Part shown: one piece after another, positions 35,128 to 43,821 of the stretch
How the letters are laid out: every line of letters starts with the position of its first letter
How positions within the stretch are numbered: the stretch's first letter is position 1
NCBI GenBank assembly: GCA_963695075.1
Contig: CAVOFR010000003.1
Location: forward strand, 558,001-622,000
DNA length: 64,000 nt
From: CAWCAL01 sp963695075
GTDB taxonomy: Bacteria > Actinomycetota > Acidimicrobiia > Acidimicrobiales > CAWCAL01
Reading direction: 5' to 3'
Notes under the pieces: generated by a model
Database searches by the model: none
The model's input: only the letters and a program-made list of their open reading frames with translations
Told to the model about the DNA's origin: nothing
Position numbers and translations under genes: made by a program

Positions 35128-36720
35128 TCAACCCTTTGCGATCTCGGCCAGGAACTCGTCGTTGCTCCGGAAGCTGCGAAGTCGGTCGGTCATCAACTCG
35201 AGTCCGGCGCCGGGCTCGCCCTCACCGGACACGCCGCCGAGCACACGGCGCAGCTTGTGCACCTGTTGGAGCTGCTTGCGATCGAAGAGGAGCTCCTCGT
35301 GGCGGGTGGAGGAGGCATCGACGTCGATGGCCGGGAAGATCCGCCGTTCGGCCATCCGGCGATCGAGCCGCAGCTCCATGTTTCCCGTGCCCTTGAACTC
35401 CTCGAAGATGACCTCGTCCATCCGCGAGCCGGTCTCGACGAGCGCCGTGGCCAGGATGGTGAGCGATCCGCCCTCCTCCAGGTTGCGCGCCGCGCCGAAG
35501 AACTTCTTGGGCGGATAGAGAGCCGCCGTGTCCAGCCCGCCCGACATGACCCGCCCGTTGGGCGGAGCCGCCAGGTTGTAGGCGCGGGCCAGGCGGGTGA
35601 TCCCGTCGAGGATGATCACGACGTCCTCGCCCTCCTCGACGAGCCGTTTGGCCCGCTCGATGGTGAGCTCGGCCATCTGGGTGTGTTCCTCGGCCGGCCG
35701 GTCGAACGTCGAGGCGACGACCTCGCCCCGGTCCAGCGAGCGCGCCATGTCCGTGACCTCTTCAGGCCGCTCGTCGACGAGGAGCACGACGAGCTGCACC
35801 TCCGGGTTGTTGATCTCGATCGACTTGGCGATCTGCTTCATTATCGTGGTCTTGCCGGCCTTGGGCGGCGACACGATCAGCCCGCGTTGGCCCTTGCCGA
35901 TCGGCGCGATCAGGTCGATGATCCGGGCGGTCATGTTGGCCACACCGTCGGGCGTCTCCATCCGGAGCCGCTCGTCGGGATAGAGCGGGGTCAGATCCTC
36001 GAACCGCGGCCGGCCCCGGGTCTCCTTGGCCGGCTTGCCGTTGACCTCGTCGACCTTGAGCATCGCCGGGTTCTTCTCGTTGCGATTGGCCGGCCGCGCC
36101 ACGCCGGCGACATGATCTCCTCTGCGAAGCTGAAGCTGGCGGCACTGCTTCACCGAGATGTAGACGTCTTCCTTGGTGGGAAGGAAGCCGTTGACCCGCA
36201 CGAAGCCGTAACCCTCGTCACGCAGGTCGAGATAGCCGTCGACCTCGATCGGGTCGCCCGACCACGGCTCTTCTTCACGCTTGTCCCGATCGCGGCCACG
36301 CCGGCGGCGTTTGCGGTTTCCGGCCTCGACCGGCTCGTTGTTGCCGCGATTGCGGTTGCGGTTTGCTCCGCCCTGATCCTTGCGGTCCTGACTCGCACGC
36401 GCCGACCCGTCATCGGCATCGGTCGCATCTCCCGAATCGTTGCCGTCGCCGGTGTCGTCGGTCGATCCATGCCCCTCATCGGACTTCTCGTCGTCGGACC
36501 GTGCCTCGGAGGACCTTGCTTCGTCGTCCGGACCCCCATCGGGTTCGTTGTCCTCGGCGTGGGCGCTACCACCGGCCGCCTCGAGGATCAGGTCGACGAT
36601 CTCGGCCTTTCGCGCCCGTGACGGCGGCTTCGTCCCCATGGCGGTGGCGATGGTCTGCAGTTCATTACGGTCTTTGCGCTCCAGCACGGATCGCTCAAGA
36701 TCGGTCGTCTCGACGCTCAC
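35128..36720 (-). CDS. rho: transcription termination factor Rho
   Basis: About 530 residues from a GTG at 36720, with GAGG six bases upstream. A longer frame reaches 36786. Rho is the hexameric RNA helicase that ends transcription. A Rho_N helix bundle (DRNELQTIATAMGTKPPSRARKAEIVDLI) leads into a roughly 100-residue insertion, first very acidic and then Arg/Asn-rich (GANRNRNRGNN), typical of actinobacterial Rho. The OSDB-type RNA-binding domain (YLDLRDEGYGFVRVNGFL) and the ATPase core follow, with P-loop PPKAGKTT (P-loop Lys and Thr near 290). Confidence 0.95.
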   Translation of the reverse strand: MSVETTDLERSVLERKDRNELQTIATAMGTKPPSRARKAEIVDLILEAAGGSAHAEDNEPDGGPDDEARSSEARSDDEKSDEGHGSTDDTGDGNDSGDATDADDGSARASQDRKDQGGANRNRNRGNNEPVEAGNRKRRRRGRDRDKREEEPWSGDPIEVDGYLDLRDEGYGFVRVNGFLPTKEDVYISVKQCRQLQLRRGDHVAGVARPANRNEKNPAMLKVDEVNGKPAKETRGRPRFEDLTPLYPDERLRMETPDGVANMTARIIDLIAPIGKGQRGLIVSPPKAGKTTIMKQIAKSIEINNPEVQLVVLLVDERPEEVTDMARSLDRGEVVASTFDRPAEEHTQMAELTIERAKRLVEEGEDVVIILDGITRLARAYNLAAPPNGRVMSGGLDTAALYPPKKFFGAARNLEEGGSLTILATALVETGSRMDEVIFEEFKGTGNMELRLDRRMAERRIFPAIDVDASSTRHEELLFDRKQLQQVHKLRRVLGGVSGEGEPGAGLELMTDRLRSFRSNDEFLAEIAKG

Positions 36721-37166
36721 AGGAACCTCATCACTCTGGGGGTCTTCGCCACGCCGGCCCCGGGGGACCAGGTTCGACCCGGTCACCGATGCACCGCGTA
36801 GCGGGCCCGAGACGGGAAGAGCCGGTATGTCTGTGCGCTACCTTCGCCCGATGATTTGGGTCGTCGAAGGTCGTTGGCGCGGCACCCACACCGACAGGCC
36901 GACACTGTACCGATCCCGGTGAACGGCCACAACAACCCCTCAGGAGTTTGGCGGGTGCGGCACCAGCCGAGTGGTTCCGAGGGGTTGGGCGTGGCCTGAT
37001 CACAGGAACCGAGCGCGCCGCGCTCCCCTCTCGCCGAAATCTGGTCCCTCAGCGTCTGTAGCCGACGCCTACGGCCACCCGGTTCGACACTGCACTGGTC
37101 GGCTCGTCGCGCCTATCGGCGAACCGCCCGCCACGAGCGCGCCAACGACCCCTTGGAACCAACCAT
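36721..37166. promoter_or_regulatory. rho leader and apgM-rho intergenic region
   Basis: 446 bp without a gene. A long-range 9-bp stem, CAACCCCTC (36933-36941) with GAGGGGTTG (36979-36987), lies about 210 bp upstream of the rho start. rho genes are usually autoregulated through a long leader, and this one may be too. Interspersed repeat copy B lies at 37034-37069, next to the 3' end of apgM. Nothing else is recognisable. Confidence 0.45.
37034..37069 (+). repeat. interspersed intergenic repeat, copy B
   Basis: It begins CCGAAATCTGGTCC, identical to copy A over 14 bases, and continues with AGCGTCTGTAGCCGACGC, in which GCGTC and GACGC can still pair. It lies about 98 bp beyond the stop of apgM (minus strand). 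Confidence 0.85.
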
Positions 37167-38312
37167 CTAGCCGGTGAGCATCTCTCCGATGAGCTCGTGG
37201 CCCTTCACCACCGGCGCGGACGCGACGCCGGATTCGGAATACTCGCCCCCGGGGCCATCGCTTCGGGAGTCGACCATCAGATACGGCACCGGATCGGCCG
37301 TATGCGTTCGCCGGGCCAGCGGCGTGGCGTGGTCGGGCAACAGCAACATGCGCCACGGACCCAGCCCGTCCAGCCCGTCGACGAGATCGGCCAGGATCCG
37401 TCGGTCCCAGTTCTCGAGGGCGGTGACCTTCTCGGCGACGTCGCCGGCGTGACCGGCCTCGTCGGTGGCCTCGACGTGGATGAGCACCAGGTCGCAGCCG
37501 TCGGCCAGCGCATCGAGGGCAGCGTCGCGTTTGCCTTCGTAGTTGGTGTCGTAGTGCGCGGTGGCACCCTCGACGTCGACCACCCGCATCTCGGTGAGGA
37601 CGCCGAGGCCGCGCACGAGGTCGACGGCCGTGACCATCCCACCGGTGCACCCGTGCCGGTCGATGAAGCGCTCCATGCTCGGTTGGTGGCCCTGGCCCCA
37701 CAGCCAGATGTGGGTGGCGTCGAGCCCGGTGGCCGCCAGCACCTCGGCCGAGGACTTCATGAGCCCGCCGAGTCGCTCACCGGCCGGACCGGTGGGCCAG
37801 ACCGCGGCCCGGTCGGTGAGGTCGTGAGGCGGAATCGTCTCGGCGTCAGCCCAATCGGCCGGCGCGACGAGGCAGTGTCGGTACTGCATGCCGGCATGGA
37901 ACGACAGACCGTCGGCACCGATCGCCTCGTCGAGCGCGGCGATGGCCTCGGCAGCGGCGTCGGACTCGGGATGCCCACCGGCGAAGTCGACCATCGTTCC
38001 ATCGGCACCCAGGGTCACCAGGTTGCACCGGAACGCCACCTGATCGGACCGGAGCCGAAGGCCGAGCGCCGCCGCTTCGATCGGGGCCCGGCCGGTGTGG
38101 TATTCGGCGGGGTCGTAGCCGAGGATCGACATGTTGCCGACGTCGCTCCCCGGGGGGAGCCCGGGTGGTATGACCGCCGCCCGCCCGGTGCGGCCCCGGC
38201 GGGCCAGGGCTCGAAGCACCGGGAGGTCGGCGTACTCCAGCGGTGTGGCGCCGCCGAGTTGGGCCACGGGTTCATCGGCACAACCATCGGGAACGCAGAC
38301 GACGTACTTCAT
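37167..38312 (-). CDS. apgM: ApgM-family protein in the threonine operon (phosphoglycerate mutase or homoserine kinase analogue)
   Basis: 381 residues of the cofactor-independent phosphoglycerate mutase, archaeal type. Motifs are VPDGCADEP (8-15) with its metal Asp, the nucleophile loop GSDVGNMSILGYDP with Ser56, HVEATDEAGHAGD and LLPDHATP with metal His/Asp ligands. It follows thrC by 45 bp on the same strand, the place where actinobacteria encode thrB, and no GHMP-type homoserine kinase is in this block. Relatives in threonine operons have been proposed as functional homoserine kinases. The choice between that and phosphoglycerate mutation cannot be made from sequence alone. Confidence 0.85.
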   Translation of the reverse strand: MKYVVCVPDGCADEPVAQLGGATPLEYADLPVLRALARRGRTGRAAVIPPGLPPGSDVGNMSILGYDPAEYHTGRAPIEAAALGLRLRSDQVAFRCNLVTLGADGTMVDFAGGHPESDAAAEAIAALDEAIGADGLSFHAGMQYRHCLVAPADWADAETIPPHDLTDRAAVWPTGPAGERLGGLMKSSAEVLAATGLDATHIWLWGQGHQPSMERFIDRHGCTGGMVTAVDLVRGLGVLTEMRVVDVEGATAHYDTNYEGKRDAALDALADGCDLVLIHVEATDEAGHAGDVAEKVTALENWDRRILADLVDGLDGLGPWRMLLLPDHATPLARRTHTADPVPYLMVDSRSDGPGGEYSESGVASAPVVKGHELIGEMLTG

Positions 38313-38357
38313 CGGTCCATCATGCCAGCGTGAACTCGCCGAGCCGACGGGATCCCG

Positions 38358-39743
38358 TCAGCCCGGTGTGCCGCTGATGTGGGCCTGGACGGTCGCCAGG
38401 TCGTTGGGCAGCGACGTCATCTCCTCGGGCCGCTCCATCAAGTCGGCCAGGTGATCCGGTAGCAGCGGGCGGGTGCCGGTGGCCTCCTCCACCGCGTCGG
38501 GGAACTTGGCCGGATGGGCGGTGGCCAGGCACACGACCGGCGCCGCCGGCGACGGGATGGTCATCTCGGCGGCGACGCCGAGCCCGACGGCGGTGTGAGG
38601 GTCGACGACCTGACCCGAGCGCCGGGCCGTGGCCTCGATCACCCGGAGCGTGGCGAGATCGTCGATGCTGGCGGCGGCGAACGTCTCGCTCGCCGCCGCG
38701 AACACGTAGGGGCCGAAGTCGATCGAGCCCGAGTCGCGGAACGTACTCATCGCCTCGGCCAGATCGGTTCCGTCGCGGCCGACCATCTCGAACAGCAGTC
38801 GCTCGAGGTTGCTCGACACCTGGATGTCCATCGCCGGGCTGAGCGTCGGTGTGACCGACCCGACGGTCATCGCACCGGTGCCGAAGAACTGGGTGAGGAT
38901 GTCGTTGGTGTTGCTGGCGACGACCAGTCGGCGAATCGGGAGGCCCATCTGCCGGGCGACCCACCCGGCGAACACGTTGCCGAAGTTGCCGCTGGGCACG
39001 ACGAACGTCGGAGGTGCCGTCCCCCCCACCCGGGCTGCAGCATGGACGTAGTAGACCGTCTGCGCCATCACGCGAGCCCAGTTGATGCTGTTGACCGCTC
39101 CGAGCGAGTGCTTCTGACGGAATGGCTCGTCGGCGAACATGGCCTTGACCATGTCCTGGCAGTCGTCGAAGCTCCCGTCGATCGCGAGGTTGTGCACGTT
39201 GTCGTCGGTGACCGTCGTCATCTGTCGCCGCTGCACGTCGCTCACCCGACCCTCGGGGTGCAGCACGAAGATCCTGATCCGATCCCGGCCCCGGCAGGCT
39301 TCGATCGCGGCCGATCCGGTGTCGCCGGAGGTGGCCGCCACGATCGTCATGGTGGCGTCACGGCGGGTGAGCTCGTCCTCGAAGAGCCGGCCGACCAACT
39401 GGAGCGCGATGTCCTTGAACGCCAGGGTGGGGCCTCGGAAGAGCTCGAGGAGATGGAGCCCGGGGTCGAGCTCGACCAGCGGAGTGACGTCCGGGTGGTC
39501 GAAGCCTGCGTAGGTGTCGGCCACGAGCTCGGCGAAGTGGTCGTGGTCGAGGGAGCCGCGGACGAAGGGCCACATGACCTCGGTGGCCAGCTGGTCGTAG
39601 GTGAGGTCGGTGTCGCGCCATCCGGAGAAGAGCGCCGGCCATTCGGTGGGCACATAGAGCCCACCGTCGGAGGCGAGGCCGGTGAGGAGTACGTCGGCGA
39701 AGTCCAGTGCGGGCGCCAGGCCCCGGGTGCTGACGTAACGCAC
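38358..39743 (-). CDS. thrC: threonine synthase
   Basis: 461 residues. It is a PLP enzyme that turns O-phosphohomoserine into threonine. MRYVSTRG starts the type with a long N-terminal region (ASDGGLYVPTEWP), and the PLP lysine lies in TLAFKDIALQLVG. ATSGDTGSAAIEACRGRDRIRIFVL and the VPSGNFGN motif are intact. The start is GTG at 39743, two bases after the hom stop. It is co-transcribed with hom and apgM. Confidence 0.95.
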   Translation of the reverse strand: MRYVSTRGLAPALDFADVLLTGLASDGGLYVPTEWPALFSGWRDTDLTYDQLATEVMWPFVRGSLDHDHFAELVADTYAGFDHPDVTPLVELDPGLHLLELFRGPTLAFKDIALQLVGRLFEDELTRRDATMTIVAATSGDTGSAAIEACRGRDRIRIFVLHPEGRVSDVQRRQMTTVTDDNVHNLAIDGSFDDCQDMVKAMFADEPFRQKHSLGAVNSINWARVMAQTVYYVHAAARVGGTAPPTFVVPSGNFGNVFAGWVARQMGLPIRRLVVASNTNDILTQFFGTGAMTVGSVTPTLSPAMDIQVSSNLERLLFEMVGRDGTDLAEAMSTFRDSGSIDFGPYVFAAASETFAAASIDDLATLRVIEATARRSGQVVDPHTAVGLGVAAEMTIPSPAAPVVCLATAHPAKFPDAVEEATGTRPLLPDHLADLMERPEEMTSLPNDLATVQAHISGTPG

Positions 39744-39745
39744 GG

Positions 39746-41083
39746 TCAGTCCTCGACGCCGATCACCCGCAGGACGGTGCCTATCCGATCGACCGCGTCG
39801 AGCTCACGCAGGTCGTGCAGCGTGGCCTGGACGTCGGCCTCGACCGCGGCGTGGGTGATGAACACGATGCGGGCCTCGTCGCCCAGGCCTTCCTGCTCCA
39901 TGGACCTGATCGACACCTCGTGGCGGCCGAAGACTTCGGCCACCTTGGCCAGGACGCCGGGCTGATCGGCGACCTCGATGTTGAGGTAGTAAGCCGATTC
40001 GACGCGGTCGATCGGGCGGATCCGCGCCCGGCCGAAGCTGCCGACAGCCGCCGACGAGCCTCGCCTGAGATTGGCGGCGGCGTCGATGACGTCGCCGAGC
40101 ACGGCACTCGCGGTGGGCATGCCGCCGGCGCCTCGGCCGTAGAACATGATGTCGCCGACCGCTCCACCCTCGATGAAGACGGCGTTGAAGCTCCCGTTGA
40201 CGGCGGCCAGGGCGTGATGACGGGCCACCATCGCGGGATGGACCCGGACGGCGATCTCGGGTCCGTCGGGTCCGACGACGCACTCGGCCACGGCGACCGG
40301 TTTGATGACGAATCCCAGGTGGCTGGCGTGAGCGATGTCCGACGTCGTGATCGAGCCGATCCCCTCGTGGTAGACGTCGCCGGCGACGACCGAGGCACCG
40401 AAGGCCAGAGTCGCCATGATCGCCACCTTCGCGCCGGCGTCGTAGCCCTCCACGTCGGCCGTGGGATCGCGTTCGGCGTAACCCAGGCTCTGGGCCTCGG
40501 AGAGGGCCTCCTGGTAGGAAACGCCGTCGTCGGTCATTCGGGTGAGGATGTAGTTGGTCGTGCCGTTGACGATGCCGAGCACCCGGGTGATCGGTTCGCC
40601 GACGAGCGACTCGCGGAGCGGCCGCATCAGCGGTATGGCGCCGGCGACAGCCGCCTCGAACAGCAGGTCGACGCCGGCCCGGTCGGCTGCGCCGTACAGC
40701 TCGTTGCCGACGTTGGCCAGGAGCTCCTTGTTGGCGGTGACGACCGGCTTGCCCGCAGCCAGGGCGTCGGCCACGAGTTGGCGGGCCGGTTCGATCCCGC
40801 CGATGACCTCTACGACGAGATCGACATCGTCGGCGGTCACCACCTCGTTCGCGTCGGTGGTGAGCAGCCCGTCGAGTGAGACCCCACGGTCCTTCGAAGC
40901 GTTGCGTACCGCGACGCGGGCGATCTGGAGTTCGAGGCCGGTCCGTGCCGCGATCGCGGGGCCCTGGCGCTCGATGAGCTCGACGAGTGCGGCGCCGACG
41001 TTGCCGCAGCCGAGGAGCCCGATACGGGTTGTCCGAGGTGCGGCCGCGGTCGTCACGGAATCGTCGCTCCCCGGATCGGTCAT
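39746..41083 (-). CDS. hom: homoserine dehydrogenase with ACT domain
   Basis: 445 residues. It reduces aspartate semialdehyde to homoserine. GLLGCGNVGAAL is the cofactor loop, then TANKELLAN, GIVNGTTNYILT and GYDAGAKVAIMATLAFG complete the catalytic domain. A C-terminal ACT domain (YYLNIEVADQPGVLAKVAEVFGRHEVSIRSMEQEG) implies feedback control, usually by threonine. The order hom-thrC is usual for actinobacteria. Confidence 0.96.
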   Translation of the reverse strand: MTDPGSDDSVTTAAAPRTTRIGLLGCGNVGAALVELIERQGPAIAARTGLELQIARVAVRNASKDRGVSLDGLLTTDANEVVTADDVDLVVEVIGGIEPARQLVADALAAGKPVVTANKELLANVGNELYGAADRAGVDLLFEAAVAGAIPLMRPLRESLVGEPITRVLGIVNGTTNYILTRMTDDGVSYQEALSEAQSLGYAERDPTADVEGYDAGAKVAIMATLAFGASVVAGDVYHEGIGSITTSDIAHASHLGFVIKPVAVAECVVGPDGPEIAVRVHPAMVARHHALAAVNGSFNAVFIEGGAVGDIMFYGRGAGGMPTASAVLGDVIDAAANLRRGSSAAVGSFGRARIRPIDRVESAYYLNIEVADQPGVLAKVAEVFGRHEVSIRSMEQEGLGDEARIVFITHAAVEADVQATLHDLRELDAVDRIGTVLRVIGVED

Positions 41084-41136
41084 CGAACCACCGTACTTCG
41101 ACCGAGCCGAGCGTTCGTACCGGATATGGCTCGGAA

Positions 41137-42453
41137 TCAGCCGAGCGGGCCGGGTCCCGGATCGATGGCGACATCCTCACAGGTGAACGCGGCATCGCGG
41201 AGATCGCGGCAGACGGTGCCGAGCGCCACCCGCCACTGGCCGTCGATCAGGAGGACCCGGCCGATCTCCCAGTGGTACGACGGCCCGACCTGGTACGACA
41301 CGGCCGCCTCGGTGGCGCTGAGAAACACCAGCGAGTCGAAGACCGGCTCGAGCGCACTCAGGTACGGTTCCACGACCCGGTTGGCGACGACCGCCCGGAT
41401 GACCTCCAGCGCAACCTCGGGGTCCTCGAGGAACTGGGCCTTGGCCTCCTCCCGGTCCTCGTTGAACGGATCCGACAGGTCGTACACCGTGCGAATGGCG
41501 GTCAGGGCCTGCTCGGTCGCCGCCGTCGGATCGGCGGGCTGCTCGTTTCCCGCTGCGGGCAGGGTCGGTTTGTCGAACACGGCACCGCCGAGGATGTGAT
41601 CCGGATCCTGGACGAGCTGGTTGTCGGCCGCACCCACGGGCGGCTCGCACTCCGGGCCGACCGCTTCGAAGTCGAACATCCAGTCTTCGGTGAAGACCTC
41701 GAGGATCGGTTGATCGGTGGCCAGGACCTGACTCGACACCGGCTCGCCGTCGACACTCGTGACGTCGAACTGCAGATCGGGGATGCCGCGGTCGGCGACG
41801 TAGCCCCGAGGTACAGCCAGCGCCAGCGGCGTCCAGCCATCGAGCGGCTGGGCGTCCAGGGCGGCCCACGGCGAGTCGAGCAAGGGGCCGCCGGCGAACT
41901 GCAGGGTGGCGACGCCGTCGTGACCGAACGCGGCGACGGCGAGAATCAGGGCGTCGGCGTCGGAGGACACGATCGTGGTCGGTGGGCTCGTCGTCGTCGA
42001 TCCCGTGGCGTCCGGCTCGACCGTCGGGGCGAAGAACTCGCTGGCGACGAACGTCCCGAGAACGCCCTCGACCCCATCCTCGTCCGACGACGGACCGTTG
42101 AACCCGTTGCTGTGTACCGGGAAGCCCTGCACGATCATGATCGCGGTCGTGGAGAAGGAGCAATGGTCCGGCGCCTCCCAGCCGCCGATCCGCGTCGCCT
42201 CGTGGTACTCCGCAGTGATGGAGAGCGTGATCCCGTCGGGCGTGATCCGTTCGGAGGCCTCGTCGTCCCGGCTGAACGACGCGGCGCCCGCGTAGTCCCG
42301 TCGGGTCGCATCGGACAGGCCGGCCTCGTCGTTGGGAGCCGGGTCGGTCTCGACCACGACCGCATGCTCGTCCTCGAACCAGCCACAGCCTCCGGCCAGG
42401 AGAGCGACGGTGATCGCCGCTCCCACGATCGGCACTCGTGCGCACCTCGTCAT
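41137..42453 (-). CDS. large putative lipoprotein of unknown function
   Basis: 438 residues from an ATG at 42453 with GAAGGGG upstream. The lipobox L-A-G-G-C follows a hydrophobic segment at about 10-22. The mature protein starts Gly-Trp-Phe-Glu-Asp. No domain is recognisable. The C-terminal third (about 330-438, YHWEIGRVLLIDGQWRVALGTVCRDL) resembles a cystatin-like or NTF2-like fold with a conserved-looking Trp. It sits between lysA and hom in an amino-acid operon with about 55 bp to hom, so it is probably co-transcribed, but no metabolic role is obvious. Confidence 0.75.
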   Translation of the reverse strand: MTRCARVPIVGAAITVALLAGGCGWFEDEHAVVVETDPAPNDEAGLSDATRRDYAGAASFSRDDEASERITPDGITLSITAEYHEATRIGGWEAPDHCSFSTTAIMIVQGFPVHSNGFNGPSSDEDGVEGVLGTFVASEFFAPTVEPDATGSTTTSPPTTIVSSDADALILAVAAFGHDGVATLQFAGGPLLDSPWAALDAQPLDGWTPLALAVPRGYVADRGIPDLQFDVTSVDGEPVSSQVLATDQPILEVFTEDWMFDFEAVGPECEPPVGAADNQLVQDPDHILGGAVFDKPTLPAAGNEQPADPTAATEQALTAIRTVYDLSDPFNEDREEAKAQFLEDPEVALEVIRAVVANRVVEPYLSALEPVFDSLVFLSATEAAVSYQVGPSYHWEIGRVLLIDGQWRVALGTVCRDLRDAAFTCEDVAIDPGPGPLG

Positions 42454-42552
42454 CCCGACCCCTTCCCGACGACAACACCAGTGTGTCACCAAATGAGACG
42501 GCGCGACGTCCCGATTGGTTCCCGGTCCGAGCCCCCAGCCGGTGTCGAGGAA

Positions 42553-43821
42553 TCATGCATCGAGGCGGATGAGGTCCTCGTAGGTCTCGCGTCGGACGAC
42601 TCGGCGGGCGTCGCCGTCGGCCACGAACACCACCGCCGGACGCAGCACCTTGTTGTAGTTCGAGCCCATCGAATGCCCGTACGCCCCGGTGACCGGCGTG
42701 GCCAGGATGTCGCCCACGGCGAGATCGCCGGGCACCCAGGCCTCGCGGACCAGCAGGTCACCCGACTCACAATGCTTGCCCACGACGCGCACGGCCCGAT
42801 CCCGATCGGCCTCGACAGCCCGGGGCAGGAAGGTCTCGTAGCCGCTCCCGTAGAGGACCGGTCGTGGGTTGTCACTCATGCCGCCGTCGACCGCCACGTA
42901 CGTTCTGATGCCGGGCAGGTCCTTCACCGTCCCGACGGTGTAGAGCGTCAGAGCGGCAGAGGCGGCCACCGCCCGGCCGGGTTCGGCGTGCACCGACGCC
43001 GTGATCCCGTGCTCCTCGCACGCGGCGAGCAGCATCCGGGCCCACTCGGTGATCGTCGGCGCCTCCTCGCCCTCGACGTACGGGACGCCCAGCCCGCCAC
43101 CCATCGACAGCTCGGGCAGTCCCCACTCACGGACCGCCGGAGCGATCGCGCCGACCGCCCGCCCGAACGACTCGGCCACGAAGACCTGACTCCCGATGTG
43201 CACGTGCACACCGACCAGATCGACCGCGGCGGACCGCTCGGCCTGCTCGACGGCTTCGGCCGCCAGCCCGCTCGACACGGTGAATCCGAACTTGGAGTCG
43301 TTCTGGCCCGTCGTCACGTACTCGTGGGTGTGGGCTTCGACGCCGGGCGTCAGGCGCAGCAGGACCTGGGGCGCGGCGAAGCCCTCGCGATGCAGCTGGT
43401 CGAGCCGGGCGAGCTCGTCGAAGCTGTCCACCACGATCCGGCCCACTCCGGCTTCGATCGCAGCCCGCAGCTCGACCGGCGACTTGTTGTTGCCGTGCAT
43501 CACCAGGCGGTCGGCGGGCACACCGGCCCGCAGGCACACGAACAGCTCACCGCCCGTGGCGACGTCGATGGCCATCCCCTCCTCGTGGACCAGCCGCGCC
43601 ATGGCCAGGCAGAGAAACGCCTTGGAGGCGTACGCGACCCGGCCTCCGAAGACGGAGACCGCCTCCCGACACCGGGACCGGAGCTGCTCCTCGTCGTAGA
43701 CGAAGAGGGGCGTGCCGAACTCCCGGGCGAGCTCCTCGAGATCGCAGCCACCAACCGTGAGCCGACCATCTGTCCCCACGGTCGCCGAATCGGGCAGCAG
43801 GTACCCGGGGAGCGCGCTCAC
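42553..43821 (-). CDS. lysA: diaminopimelate decarboxylase
   Basis: 422 residues. It removes CO2 from meso-diaminopimelate to give lysine. The PLP lysine is Lys67 in VAYASKAFL, and HCESGDLL carries the catalytic Cys. Phosphate and substrate segments such as GGGLGVPY and EPGRAVAASAAL are intact. The start is GTG at 43821, overlapping the argS stop in a GTGA arrangement. The first 20 residues before GTDGRLTVGGCDLEELA are a normal leader. Confidence 0.95.
   Translation of the reverse strand: MSALPGYLLPDSATVGTDGRLTVGGCDLEELAREFGTPLFVYDEEQLRSRCREAVSVFGGRVAYASKAFLCLAMARLVHEEGMAIDVATGGELFVCLRAGVPADRLVMHGNNKSPVELRAAIEAGVGRIVVDSFDELARLDQLHREGFAAPQVLLRLTPGVEAHTHEYVTTGQNDSKFGFTVSSGLAAEAVEQAERSAAVDLVGVHVHIGSQVFVAESFGRAVGAIAPAVREWGLPELSMGGGLGVPYVEGEEAPTITEWARMLLAACEEHGITASVHAEPGRAVAASAALTLYTVGTVKDLPGIRTYVAVDGGMSDNPRPVLYGSGYETFLPRAVEADRDRAVRVVGKHCESGDLLVREAWVPGDLAVGDILATPVTGAYGHSMGSNYNKVLRPAVVFVADGDARRVVRRETYEDLIRLDA

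Noticed and set aside
37167..43821. Lysine or threonine riboswitch or T-box in the argS-lysA-hom-thrC run
   Set aside because: The gene gaps are only about 2-100 bp and contain no conserved leader pattern. argS and lysA overlap.
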